Shown one piece after another: positions 28,536 through 36,790 of a stretch of DNA of 64,000 nucleotides. Each line of letters starts with the position of its first letter. Position 1 is the first letter of the stretch. The DNA comes from Micromonospora parva. Its GTDB lineage: Bacteria; Actinomycetota; Actinomycetes; Mycobacteriales; Micromonosporaceae. The notes beneath the pieces were generated by a model, which was not told where the DNA came from, did not search any database, and saw only the letters and a program-made list of their open reading frames with translations. The position numbers and the translations under genes were made by a program. The stretch lies in assembly GCF_000718515.1 (NCBI RefSeq), contig NZ_JNZS01000004.1, positions 124,001-188,000 of the forward strand, read 5' to 3'.

Positions 28536-29423
28536 TCACCCCTTGACGGCTCCCGAGGTCAGCCCGGAGACGATGTACCGCTGGAGAAACTGGAAGACCA
28601 GCACCGTCGGGATCGCGGTGAGCAGGGTGCCGGCCGCGAAAATGCCGAAGTTGTTGTTGCGCTCGTTGCCCTCCAACAGGCCGTACATCCCCACCGCCAG
28701 GGTCTTGGAGTCGCTACTGGTGAGGAAGACGTTGGCCATCAGGAACTCGTTGATGGTGCCGATGAAGGCCAACAGCCCGGCCACCGCCAGGATCGGCGCC
28801 ACCAGCGGCAGCATGATCCGGAAGAAGACCTGGGCGTGCGACGCGCCGTCCATGGTCGCCGACTCGTCCAACTCCCGGGGCAACGTGTCGAAGAAACCCT
28901 TCATCAGCCAGGTGTTCACCCCGAGCGCGCCACCCAGGTAGAGCAGCAGCAGACCCCACGGGGTGTTGAAACCGATCGACGGCCACAGGTCGGTGATCGT
29001 GCCGAAGATCAGATAGATCGCCACGATCGCCAGGAACTGCGGAAACATCTGCACCAGGAGCAGCGACAGCAGCCCCACCCGCCGGCCGCGGAACCGCATC
29101 CGGGAGAAGGCGTACGCGGCGAGCGCCGAGAGGAACACCGACGCGAACGCCGCCAACCCGGCGATCAGCAACGAGTTGAGGAACCACCGCCCGAAAGCGG
29201 TCCGCTCGAACAACCCACCGACATTGTCCAGCGACACCCCGCCGGTCGGCACCAACTCGGTGGTGGACAACGTACCGAGCGGGTTGAGTGCCGCGGACAC
29301 CACGAACACGATCGGGAACAGGCTGAACAACACGGCGAGCACGGCGACCAGGTGCCGCCAGCCGACCTGGGCGAACCAGCGGCCACGCCGCCGGCCGGCC
29401 TGGTTGAGGTTGAGGCTTGTCAC
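28536..29423 (-). CDS. malG: Maltose/maltodextrin ABC transporter permease MalG
   Basis: The 295-residue permease has six membrane helices and the EAA loop ESATMDGASHAQVFFRIMLP that contacts the ATPase. The GTG at 29423 overlaps the malF stop (GTGA). It forms the channel with MalF. No malK-type ATPase is adjacent, so a shared ATPase such as MsiK elsewhere in the genome is expected, as in Streptomyces. A 167-base gap separates it from the GT2 gene. Confidence 0.92.
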   Translation of the reverse strand: MTSLNLNQAGRRRGRWFAQVGWRHLVAVLAVLFSLFPIVFVVSAALNPLGTLSTTELVPTGGVSLDNVGGLFERTAFGRWFLNSLLIAGLAAFASVFLSALAAYAFSRMRFRGRRVGLLSLLLVQMFPQFLAIVAIYLIFGTITDLWPSIGFNTPWGLLLLYLGGALGVNTWLMKGFFDTLPRELDESATMDGASHAQVFFRIMLPLVAPILAVAGLLAFIGTINEFLMANVFLTSSDSKTLAVGMYGLLEGNERNNNFGIFAAGTLLTAIPTVLVFQFLQRYIVSGLTSGAVKG

Positions 29424-31057
29424 GCGTACACCTCTTCCTGTTTGCGGGTCCGCCGGAAGCCGACCGCGGAGACCACCGCGACGATGGCGAAGATGAACAC
29501 CGAGATGCCGGCGGCGAAGCCGAGCTGCGCCCCCTGGCCGCCGAAGGCGAGCCGATAGGTGTACGTGATCAGCAGGTCGGTGGCGCCGTTCGTCGGGTTG
29601 TCGGCGGGGAAGGGCGCACCGTCGGTGGTCAGGTAGATCGCGTTGAAGTTGTTGAAGTTGAACGCGAACGACGAGATCAGCAGCGGCGAGAGCGCTACCA
29701 GCAACAGCGGCAGGGTGACCGCGCGGAAGGACTGCCAGGGTGACGCCCCGTCGACCGAGGTGGCCTCGGTCAGCTCGCGCGGGATGGCCTGCAACGCACC
29801 GGTGGCCACCAGGAACATGTACGGGTACCCGAGCCAGAGCTGCACCAGGATGACCGCGAAGCGGGCCGTCCACGCCTGACCGAACCAGTCAACGTCCAGC
29901 CCGAACAGGTTGTTGATCAGCCCGAAGTCGGCGTTGAACATGTCCCGCCAGGCCAGCAGCATCGCGAACGACGGCATGGCGTACGGCAGGACCAGCAGCA
30001 CCCGGTAGAGATTGGTGCCGCGCATCCGGGCCGAGTGCAGCGCGACCGCGATCAGCATGCCGAGCAGGAACGTCCCACCGGTGGAGCCGATGGCGAAGGC
30101 GAAGTTCCAGATCAGGGTGCTGAGGAAGGGGCCGGAGACGTTCTTGTCGGTGAGCACACGGGTGAAGTTGGTCAGCCCGGCGTTGACCTTCCAGCCCTGG
30201 GCCAGCCGCTCACCGTCGGCGGCGACGAAGGCACCCGCCTCGTCGTCGGCGGTCCAGGTCCGCCCGGTCTCGGCGTCGCGGACGCAGTCGCAGGCGGCGT
30301 CGTACGCCCGCACCGCCTTGCCCTCGTACGCGCGGGACAGGCCGCTGGAGCGCAGCGCGCCACCGGGGGTGGGCACCACCAGGTCGGTGATCTCCTTGCT
30401 GCGGGAGCTGGCCTGGCCGATGTTCAGCACTGTGTACCCGGCGGCGGCGGTGACCCTCCCGCCGGTGGCGACCGTGACGTCGGCACTGTCGAGTCGGCGC
30501 AGCCCGTCGCTGTCACCGACGGAGACCGCGCCGGTGCCCGGGTCGGTGACCAGGAAGACCAGCGCACCGGTGGCCGGGTCGCCGGTGGTGGCGATCGTCA
30601 GGGCGTACTCGGCGGATCCGGGTACCTGGGTGACCGACGAGGACTCGATGGCGACGATCGCGTCGTCCTTGCTGCCCCGGTGCCCGTCCCCGAAGTTGGT
30701 GAAGGCGGTGCTGGCGGTGTAGAGCACCGGGATGACCTGGAAGGCGATCAGGAACAGGGTTCCCGGGACCAGGTACTTGGCGGGGACGTGCCGACGGGTG
30801 AGGTACAGGTAGAACAGCCCGGCGGTGGACGCCACCAGCAGCGCCAGGCCGACCCACATCTCGGCGGCGACGAGCGGGAACGCCGCCCAGACGGCGACAC
30901 CGGCGGTCAGGCCGAGCAGGAGCACCTTGCCGGCGAGCCCGGTGAGGGTGATCGGCGCGTGGTCACGTGTGGCACGGGAGCGCGGGGGTGGGGAGCCGGC
31001 GGGCTCCCGGCCCGGGGCCTGCGTGGCAGACCCCGGGCCGGACAGCGGCGTACTCAT
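29420..31057 (-). CDS. malF: Maltose/maltodextrin ABC transporter permease MalF
   Basis: The 545-residue permease begins at ATG 31057, which shares its A with the malE stop (TAATG). A cytoplasmic tail is followed by membrane helices, then a large extracytoplasmic domain at about residues 120-300 like the P2 loop of E. coli MalF, containing a CDC pair (AYDAACDCVRDAE), and then the core helices with EAA loop EATSVDGASPWQSFRAVTLP. It works with MalG and the binding protein MalE. The longer open frame upstream is a shadow of malE. Confidence 0.92.
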   Translation of the reverse strand: MSTPLSGPGSATQAPGREPAGSPPPRSRATRDHAPITLTGLAGKVLLLGLTAGVAVWAAFPLVAAEMWVGLALLVASTAGLFYLYLTRRHVPAKYLVPGTLFLIAFQVIPVLYTASTAFTNFGDGHRGSKDDAIVAIESSSVTQVPGSAEYALTIATTGDPATGALVFLVTDPGTGAVSVGDSDGLRRLDSADVTVATGGRVTAAAGYTVLNIGQASSRSKEITDLVVPTPGGALRSSGLSRAYEGKAVRAYDAACDCVRDAETGRTWTADDEAGAFVAADGERLAQGWKVNAGLTNFTRVLTDKNVSGPFLSTLIWNFAFAIGSTGGTFLLGMLIAVALHSARMRGTNLYRVLLVLPYAMPSFAMLLAWRDMFNADFGLINNLFGLDVDWFGQAWTARFAVILVQLWLGYPYMFLVATGALQAIPRELTEATSVDGASPWQSFRAVTLPLLLVALSPLLISSFAFNFNNFNAIYLTTDGAPFPADNPTNGATDLLITYTYRLAFGGQGAQLGFAAGISVFIFAIVAVVSAVGFRRTRKQEEVYA

Positions 31058-32304
31058 TACTTGATCTGGCCGGAGATCGTCTTGCCGGCGGCGGTGATGG
31101 TGCTGGTCGGGTCCGCCCCACCGATGACGGCGGCCTCGGCCTTGCCGAACGGGTCCCAGATCGCGGCCATCGCCGGAATGGCCGGGAGCACCTGCCCGTT
31201 CCTGCCCGCCTCCTGGAACTTGGCCAGGTCCGCGTCGGCGCCCTTGACCTGGTCGAGGGCGGCGGTCAACGCCGGCGGCCGGGGCTCGGCGTTGTACAAC
31301 GCGACAGCCAGCTCGGGCGTGGTGGTGTAGTTGGCCACGAACTCCTGGGCCAGCGCCTTGTTGGTGCCCTTGGCCGCGACGTAGAACGCCTGCACGCCCA
31401 CGAACGGCTGGGCTTCCCTGCCGCCGGCGAAGCCGGGGATCGCCGAGATGTCGTACGAGATGCCGGCCTTCTTGACGTCGGCCACGGCCCACGGTCCGGA
31501 GACCAGGTACGCGCACTTCTTGCCGGTGAAGGTGGCGATCGAGTTGGTGTCCGCGATGGAGCGCTTGAGCACACCCGCGCCCTTCTCGCCGAGCGCGCCG
31601 ATCTTCTTGAAGGCCTCGATGGACTCGGGCTTGCCCACGCCCAGGTCCTTCGGGTCGTAGTCGCCGTTGGCGCCGGTGCCGAAGAGGTATCCGCCGGCCG
31701 AGCTGTAGAGCGGGTAGATGTGGTAGGCGTCGCCGTTCTGGCCGACCTGGAGGCAGAGCGTCTCGGTGACCTTCTTCGACGCCGTGAGCTGCTTGCCCTT
31801 GGCGACCAGGTCCTCAATGGTCTTCGGCGCCTCGGGGGCCAGTTCGGTGTTGCGGATCAGCGCCAGGTTCTCCTGCGCGTACGGCACGCCGTAGAGCTGG
31901 CCGTTGAAGGTGACCGCCTTGACGGCTGTCGCGTTGAAGGCGCTCTTCTGGTCGGCGGCGAGCTGCACCGGGTCGATGGCGCCGTTCTGCACCAGGTTGC
32001 CGATCCAGTCGTGTGCGCCGACCACGACGTCCGGCCCGCTGCCCTGTTGGGACGCGGTGACGAAGTTGGTCTGCAGGTCCTTGCTGACGGCCTGGACCTC
32101 GACGGTGACGCCGTTCTCCTGGCCGAACTTCTCGGCGAACGGCTTGAGGGCGGCGGTCCGCTTGTCGTCCGCCCAGATGACCATCTTGCCGCCGGCTGCC
32201 TTGGGGGTGTCCTTCGCGGCCGGCTCGTCGCTGTCGCCACCGCAGCCCGAGGCGGCGAGCGCCAGGGCGAAGAGGGCGACCACACCCGCGGTACGGATGC
32301 GCAT
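31057..32304 (-). CDS. malE: Maltose/maltodextrin-binding lipoprotein MalE
   Basis: The 415-residue solute-binding protein starts at ATG 32304 with AGGAG five bases upstream. The signal peptide VVALFALALAASGC ends in a lipobox cysteine. The mature protein shows family 1 features: GGKMVIWADDKRTAALKPFA, VVVGAHDWIGNL, and GVPYAQENLALIRN. It delivers maltodextrins to MalFG. It is divergent from lacI, with operator-like elements between, so LacI-type repression relieved by maltose or maltotriose is likely. Confidence 0.92.
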   Translation of the reverse strand: MRIRTAGVVALFALALAASGCGGDSDEPAAKDTPKAAGGKMVIWADDKRTAALKPFAEKFGQENGVTVEVQAVSKDLQTNFVTASQQGSGPDVVVGAHDWIGNLVQNGAIDPVQLAADQKSAFNATAVKAVTFNGQLYGVPYAQENLALIRNTELAPEAPKTIEDLVAKGKQLTASKKVTETLCLQVGQNGDAYHIYPLYSSAGGYLFGTGANGDYDPKDLGVGKPESIEAFKKIGALGEKGAGVLKRSIADTNSIATFTGKKCAYLVSGPWAVADVKKAGISYDISAIPGFAGGREAQPFVGVQAFYVAAKGTNKALAQEFVANYTTTPELAVALYNAEPRPPALTAALDQVKGADADLAKFQEAGRNGQVLPAIPAMAAIWDPFGKAEAAVIGGADPTSTITAAGKTISGQIK

Positions 32305-32427
32305 CGGTGCTCCTGTCGTCATGGCGGGTCCGCCGGGGGAGGGCGGCCGGCCAGTGGAAAGTCTGGAAGTTCTTGCCAACCGACGCATGATGTTGCGCCG
32401 CTGCTCGCGCATGTTGCGGGGACGTTA

Positions 32428-32480
32428 GCAAGACGTTGCAGATTATGGAAGGGCTTGCAAAGCACTCCGCAAGAACTTGC
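32428..32480. promoter_or_regulatory. LacI-type operator cluster between malE and lacI
   Basis: Two 12-base inverted elements, GCAAGACGTTGC (32428-32439) and GCAAGAACTTGC (32469-32480), flank a third half site CTTGCAAAG (32454-32462). GCAA/TTGC arms are typical of LacI-family operators. The cluster spans the promoters of both divergent genes. Confidence 0.6.
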
Positions 32481-32488
32481 CGGTGGGC

Positions 32489-32494
32489 TAAAGT
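32489..32494 (+). promoter_or_regulatory. -10 box of a leaderless lacI transcript
   Basis: TAAAGT ends six bases before the ATG at 32501, and no ribosome site lies between. The 12-base palindrome at 32469-32480 covers the region between -35 and -10. No good -35 box is visible. Confidence 0.45.
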
Positions 32495-32500
32495 GCCGCC

Positions 32501-33547
32501 ATGCGCGCTCGACTGTCCGACATCGCCCAGCAGGCCGAAGTCAGCGAGGCCACGGTGTCGCGGGTGCTCAACGACCGCCCCGGCGTGGCAGCGGAGACCC
32601 GCCAGGCCGTCCTCACCGCCCTCGACGTGCTCGGATACGAGCGCCCGGCCCGACTGCGTAAGCGCAGCGCCGGCCTGGTCGGCCTGGTGGTACCGGAGCT
32701 GGACAACCCGATCTTCCCCGCCTTCGCCCAGGTCATCGAGTCCACCCTGGCGCAGAGCGGGTTCACCCCGGTGCTCTGCACCCAGACCGCCGGCGGGGTG
32801 ACCGAGGACGAGTACGTGGAGATGCTGCTGGACCGGCAGGTCTCCGGGATCGTCTTCGTCTCCGGCCTGCACGCCGACACCGCCGCCAACCACGACCGCT
32901 ACCGGGCGCTGCTCGCCCGGCCGTTGCCGGTCGTGATGATCAACGGGTACGTGCCCGGCATCGGCGCACCCTTCGTGTCCTGCGACGACCGGGAGGCGGC
33001 CGAACTCGCCGTCGCCCACCTGGTCGCGCTCGGACATCGGAGGATCGGCCTGATCACCGGCCCGGACCGGTTCGTCCCGGTGCAGCGCAAGGTCGCCGGC
33101 TGGCGATCCGCGATGACCCGACTGGCCGGCGTCGCCGAAGCCGACCTGGGCCCACTCGCCGAGCTGTCACTGTTCGGAGTGGAGGGTGGCGAGGCGGCGG
33201 CCGGGCGACTGCTGGACCGCGGCGTCACCGGTGTGGTCTGCGGCTCCGACCTGATGGCGCTCGGCGCGGTCCGGGCCGCCCGCCAACGCGGCCTCAACGT
33301 GCCCGACGGCCTCTCCGTGGTGGGTTACGACGACTCACCGCTGATGGCCTTCACCGACCCGCCGCTGACCACCATGCGGCAACCGGTCACCGCGATGGCG
33401 GTGGCCGCCGTCCGGGCACTGGTGGACGAGATCAACGGGCACGGCGCCCCGCATTCGGAGTACCTGTTCCGCCCGGAGCTGGTGGTTCGCGGCTCCACGG
33501 CTGTCGCACCGAGTTCCGCACGCCTTTCTTACGCAAGATCTGCTTGA
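32501..33547 (+). CDS. LacI-family repressor of the maltose genes
   Basis: The 348-residue regulator has the N-terminal HTH RLSDIAQQAEVSEATVSRVL, hinge helix region, and a periplasmic-binding-like sensor domain (SAGLVGLVVPELDNPIF, later VVCGSDLMALGAVRAARQRG and VVGYDDSPLMAFTDPPLTT). It is divergent from malEFG and directly followed by the GH13 gene, the usual MalR context in actinobacteria. The candidate operators have GCAAG/CTTGC arms. The inducer is presumably a maltooligosaccharide. The stop overlaps the -35 box of the next gene. Confidence 0.9.
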   Translation: MRARLSDIAQQAEVSEATVSRVLNDRPGVAAETRQAVLTALDVLGYERPARLRKRSAGLVGLVVPELDNPIFPAFAQVIESTLAQSGFTPVLCTQTAGGVTEDEYVEMLLDRQVSGIVFVSGLHADTAANHDRYRALLARPLPVVMINGYVPGIGAPFVSCDDREAAELAVAHLVALGHRRIGLITGPDRFVPVQRKVAGWRSAMTRLAGVAEADLGPLAELSLFGVEGGEAAAGRLLDRGVTGVVCGSDLMALGAVRAARQRGLNVPDGLSVVGYDDSPLMAFTDPPLTTMRQPVTAMAVAAVRALVDEINGHGAPHSEYLFRPELVVRGSTAVAPSSARLSYARSA

Positions 33548-33573
33548 CTCTTGCAGCGGCCGGCCGGCATATT
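33533..33573 (+). promoter_or_regulatory. Promoter and operator of the GH13 gene
   Basis: TTGACT (33544-33549) and CATATT (33568-33573) are 18 bases apart, and the ATG at 33580 follows the -10 box by six bases, which suggests a leaderless message. GCAAG (33533-33537) and CTTGC (33550-33554) around the -35 box match the half sites upstream of lacI, so the same repressor probably controls it. Confidence 0.6.
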
Positions 33574-33579
33574 GCTCGA

Positions 33580-35211
33580 ATGATCAGCGCCGCCACCCCA
33601 CCGCCCGCCGCCGACGACTGGTGGCGTTCCGCGGTCGTCTACCAGGTGTACGTCCGCAGCTTCGCCGACAGCGACGGCGACGGCATCGGCGACCTCCAGG
33701 GCATCCGGCAGCGCCTGCCGTACCTGCGCGACCTCGGGGTGGACGCGCTCTGGCTGACCCCCTTCTACACCTCGCCCATGATCGACGGCGGGTACGACGT
33801 GGCCGACTACCGCGACGTCGACCCGATGTTCGGCACCCTCGACGACTTCGACGCGATGATCACCGACGCGCACGCCCACGGCCTGCGGATCATCGTCGAC
33901 CTGGTGCCCAACCACACCTCCAGCGCGCACCAGTGGTTCACCGCCGCGCTCGCCGCCGGCCCCGGCTCACCGGAGCGGGCCCGCTACCTCTTCGCCGACG
34001 GCCGGGGCGCGCACGGCGAGCTGCCCCCGAACGACTGGGAGAGCATCTTCGGCGGCCCGGCCTGGACGCGGATCCCTGACGGTCAGTGGTACCTGCACCT
34101 GTTCGACCCGTCGCAGCCCGACCTGAACTGGCGCCACCCGGAGGTCCGCGCCGAGTTCGAGGACGTGCTGCGGTTCTGGCTGGACCGGGGCGTGGACGGA
34201 TTCCGCATCGACGTGGCGCACGGCATGATCAAGGCGGAAGGGCTGCCGGACGTCGGCTTCAGCTCGATGACCACCGGCCAGCGTCAGGTCGAACTGCTCG
34301 GCAAGGGCCGGTTGCCGTACTTCGACCAGGACGAGGTGCACGAGATCTACCGCGCCTGGCGGCCCATCCTGGACAGCTACCCGGGCGGCCGGATGGCGGT
34401 CGCGGAGGCATGGGCCGAGACGCCGCAGCGGCTGGCCCGCTACATCGGCCCGGACGAGTTGCACCAGGCGTTCAGCTTCGACTTCCTCGACGCCACCTGG
34501 TCGGCCGACTCGTTCCGCAAGGTGATCGACACCGCGCTGGCCGAGGCGACAGTGGTCGGGGCGCCCACCACCTGGGTGTTGTCCAACCACGACAAGCAGC
34601 GGCACGTCACCCGATACGGCGACGGCCCCGAAGGACTGCGCCGAGCCCGCGCCGCCAGCCTGCTGATGCTCGCCCTGCCCGGCTGCGCCTACCTCTACCA
34701 GGGCGAGGAGTTGGGCCTGCCCGAGGTTCTCGACCTCCCCGACGAGCTACGCCAGGATCCGGCGTTCCTGCGCACCGGCGAGAGCCGGGACGGCTGCCGG
34801 GTGCCCATCCCGTGGAGCGGCGAGTTGACCCCGTACGGCTTCGGGCCGGCCGGCAGCGAGCTGAGCTGGCTACCCGCCCCGGCCCTCTGGCAGACGCTCT
34901 CCGTCGCCGCGCAGACCGGCGTGCCCGGCTCCACCCTGGAGCTGTACCGGGCGGCACTGCGGATCCGGCACGACCATCCCGCGCTCGCCCTCGACGCCGA
35001 CGGGGTCACCTGGCGGGAGAGCGAACCGGGCGTGCTGGCCTTCTCCCGTACCGCCGGCACAACCGTGCTGACCTGCGTGGTCAACCTCAGCGGCGCACCG
35101 GTCCTGATCCACGGGTACGGCCAGCCGCTCGTCGCCAGCGACGAGCTCACCGAGCAGGGCACCGGTCATCTGCTGCCCATTGACGCGGCAGTCTGGTTGG
35201 AACAGCGCTGA
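33580..35211 (+). CDS. GH13 alpha-glucosidase / oligo-1,6-glucosidase type enzyme
   Basis: The 543-residue cytoplasmic enzyme has no signal peptide. The (beta/alpha)8 domain carries QVYVRSFADSDGDGIGDL, VDLVPNHTS, the nucleophile D211 in GFRIDVAH, the acid/base E276 in AVAEAWAE, and D338 in SNHDKQRHV. GIGDLQGI and these motifs fit the oligo-1,6-glucosidase/alpha-glucosidase group of GH13. It should degrade imported maltodextrins to glucose. ATG 33580 was chosen over upstream codons because of the promoter position. The C-terminal beta domain has normal length. Confidence 0.92.
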   Translation: MISAATPPPAADDWWRSAVVYQVYVRSFADSDGDGIGDLQGIRQRLPYLRDLGVDALWLTPFYTSPMIDGGYDVADYRDVDPMFGTLDDFDAMITDAHAHGLRIIVDLVPNHTSSAHQWFTAALAAGPGSPERARYLFADGRGAHGELPPNDWESIFGGPAWTRIPDGQWYLHLFDPSQPDLNWRHPEVRAEFEDVLRFWLDRGVDGFRIDVAHGMIKAEGLPDVGFSSMTTGQRQVELLGKGRLPYFDQDEVHEIYRAWRPILDSYPGGRMAVAEAWAETPQRLARYIGPDELHQAFSFDFLDATWSADSFRKVIDTALAEATVVGAPTTWVLSNHDKQRHVTRYGDGPEGLRRARAASLLMLALPGCAYLYQGEELGLPEVLDLPDELRQDPAFLRTGESRDGCRVPIPWSGELTPYGFGPAGSELSWLPAPALWQTLSVAAQTGVPGSTLELYRAALRIRHDHPALALDADGVTWRESEPGVLAFSRTAGTTVLTCVVNLSGAPVLIHGYGQPLVASDELTEQGTGHLLPIDAAVWLEQR

Positions 35212-35302
35212 ACGGGTAACTCGTTCTCGACCTGGTCGTTCGTCGTGCCCCGCGCCGGCGGGCGACTGGGCTACCGACCCCTTGTGGTGGGGGGTGAGGT
35301 GC

Positions 35303-35342
35303 CACCGGCGCCGCGCGGAGTCCGCTCCGCGTGGCGCCGGTG
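35303..35342. terminator. 18-bp hairpin after the GH13 gene
   Basis: The arms CACCGGCGCCGCGCGGAG and CTCCGCGTGGCGCCGGTG pair fully with one G-T wobble around a four-base loop. It lies between the GH13 stop (35211) and the start of the next gene (35418). Confidence 0.65.
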
Positions 35343-35417
35343 TCCGTAGCCGGCCGGTGGTGTGGCCCGCAGGGGCCGCGGGTACGGAATCGGGCACCGT
35401 CGTTACGGAGGTGCCCC

Positions 35418-35789
35418 ATGGTGGTACGGATCGCCCAGTGCACGCTCGACGTCGAGGACCTGGACGTGATGGTCGCGTTCTGGTCGACGGCCCTCGGCTA
35501 CGAGGTCGAACGGGGTGACGACGGCAGCGCCAGGCTCCGTCCGCCCGGGCCGCCGTCCGCCACGGCGCCCACCGTGTGGTTGCAGGGCTCGGGCACCGCC
35601 AAGCGGGGCAAGAACCGGCTGCACCTCGACCTGGTCGCGGACGCGGACCCCCAGGCCGAGGTACGGCGGCTGCTGAGCCTCGGCGCGCGGCACGTCGACG
35701 TCGGGCAGACCGGGGCCGAACAGTTCACGGTGCTCGCCGACCCGGAGGGCAACGAGTTCTGCGTGCTGGACCGCGCGCCAACCCGCTGA
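35418..35789 (+). CDS. VOC/glyoxalase-family protein
   Basis: The 123-residue protein starts at ATG 35418 with GGAGG about seven bases upstream. It is a single VOC fold of two beta-alpha-beta-beta-beta modules: RIAQCTLDVEDLDVMVAFWSTALGY begins the first and NRLHLDLVADADPQAEVRRLLSLGA the second, ending with FTVLADPEGNEFCVLDRAP. Members are metal-dependent enzymes or resistance proteins of many kinds; no specific substrate is evident. Its stop lies four bases from that of the convergent gene. Confidence 0.82.
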   Translation: MVVRIAQCTLDVEDLDVMVAFWSTALGYEVERGDDGSARLRPPGPPSATAPTVWLQGSGTAKRGKNRLHLDLVADADPQAEVRRLLSLGARHVDVGQTGAEQFTVLADPEGNEFCVLDRAPTR

Positions 35790-35793
35790 GCCC

Positions 35794-36219
35794 TCACTTC
35801 GCTGTCAGCAACGCCGCGATCCGGGTGAAGCCGGCACGCACCTCGGCCTCGTCCGGCGGTTCGGCGGGCTCACCGTGACCCGCCTCGTCGGCTGCCGCGT
35901 CCAACTCCTCGTCGATCACGTCCTCGAAGTCCCCGTACAGGTCGGCCCCCTCCACCTGACGGGCCTCGTCCTCGGCGGCGACCTGCGCGGCGGCGATCTC
36001 GCTGCGGATCTCGTCGGGGGACAGCGCCGGCAGCAACGGCTCCACCACGGCCACCAACTGCTCCTCGGCCACCACCGCCTCGGCCAGGGCCAACGCGTGG
36101 GGGCGCTCGTACGGCCCGCAGACCACCGGCTCCCACTCGTCGAGGTCACCGAGCGGACCGAAGGTGATGATCCACGGCAGGCCGAGCAGCGGTGAGTCCG
36201 CCGGCAGGTCGAGTGTCAT
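35794..36219 (-). CDS. Hypothetical acidic protein
   Basis: The 141-residue protein starts at ATG 36219 (a GTG four codons upstream is possible). The N-terminus WIITFGPLGDLDEWEPVVCG resembles small actinobacterial hypotheticals; residues 70-130 are very acidic and probably helical, ending FTRIAALLTAK. No signal or membrane segment. The open frame upstream of 36219 runs through a 22-bp tandem repeat and looks non-coding. Function is unknown. Confidence 0.6.
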   Translation of the reverse strand: MTLDLPADSPLLGLPWIITFGPLGDLDEWEPVVCGPYERPHALALAEAVVAEEQLVAVVEPLLPALSPDEIRSEIAAAQVAAEDEARQVEGADLYGDFEDVIDEELDAAADEAGHGEPAEPPDEAEVRAGFTRIAALLTAK

Positions 36220-36291
36220 GAGTGCGCCCACCGGCTCATCATGGTCCGCGAACGCGAGCGCCGATGCGGTTCTCCGCTGTTGTCGCCCGTC

Positions 36292-36370
36292 CGGCGGTCC
36301 TCCGGCGCTCGTTCGGCGGTCCTCCGGCGCTCGTCCGGTGGCCCTCCCGCGCTCGTTCGGTGGTCGTTCG
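36292..36370. repeat. 22-bp tandem repeat, about 3.5 copies
   Basis: The unit CGGCGGTCCTCCGGCGCTCG plus two bases starts at 36292, 36314 and 36336, with a partial fourth from 36358. The third copy has a few substitutions. It lies in the short gap between the acidic protein and the GntR gene, and there are no spacers. Confidence 0.85.
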
Positions 36371-36403
36371 GCGGCTGTCTCGACGGCCGTGTTGGCCGGC
36401 CGG

Positions 36404-36790
36404 TCAGCCGGGACGGACAGCGTCCAGAGCGGCGCGGACCAGGGCGAGCGCCGTGGCCGGGGGCACACCGAGCCGAGCCGCCTCCGCCGCGTAGCCGGCC
36501 GCCGCCCGCTGGAGACGGTCGACGGCGTCGTCCCGCCCCGGAGCGACGAAGGTGCCATTGCGTCCCCGGGTCTCCAACAGCCCGGCCGTCTCCAACTCGC
36601 GGTAGGCGCGAGCCACCGTGTTCGCTGCCAACCGCAGGTCAGCGGCGAGCTGCCGGACGGTCGGCAGCCGAGTGCCGACCGGCAACCGGCCGTCGCCGAT
36701 CAGCTCGGCCAGCTGCACCCGCACCTGCTCGTACGGGGGCACCGGCAAGTCCGCATCGACCGAGATCAGCACCTGCCCGCCTTCCGTCAT
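36404..36790 (-). CDS. GntR-family regulator (YtrA-like, short)
   Basis: The 128-residue protein has an N-terminal winged helix typical of GntR: PPYEQVRVQLAELIGDGRLP, GTRLPTVRQLAADLRLAANTVARAYRELE and GLLETRGRNGTFVAPG. The C-terminus is only a short helix, as in the YtrA subfamily, which usually controls adjacent membrane genes. Its ATG shares a base with the stop of the YihY gene (TGATG), so both form an operon, and the YihY gene or itself may be the target. Confidence 0.88.
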   Translation of the reverse strand: MTEGGQVLISVDADLPVPPYEQVRVQLAELIGDGRLPVGTRLPTVRQLAADLRLAANTVARAYRELETAGLLETRGRNGTFVAPGRDDAVDRLQRAAAGYAAEAARLGVPPATALALVRAALDAVRPG

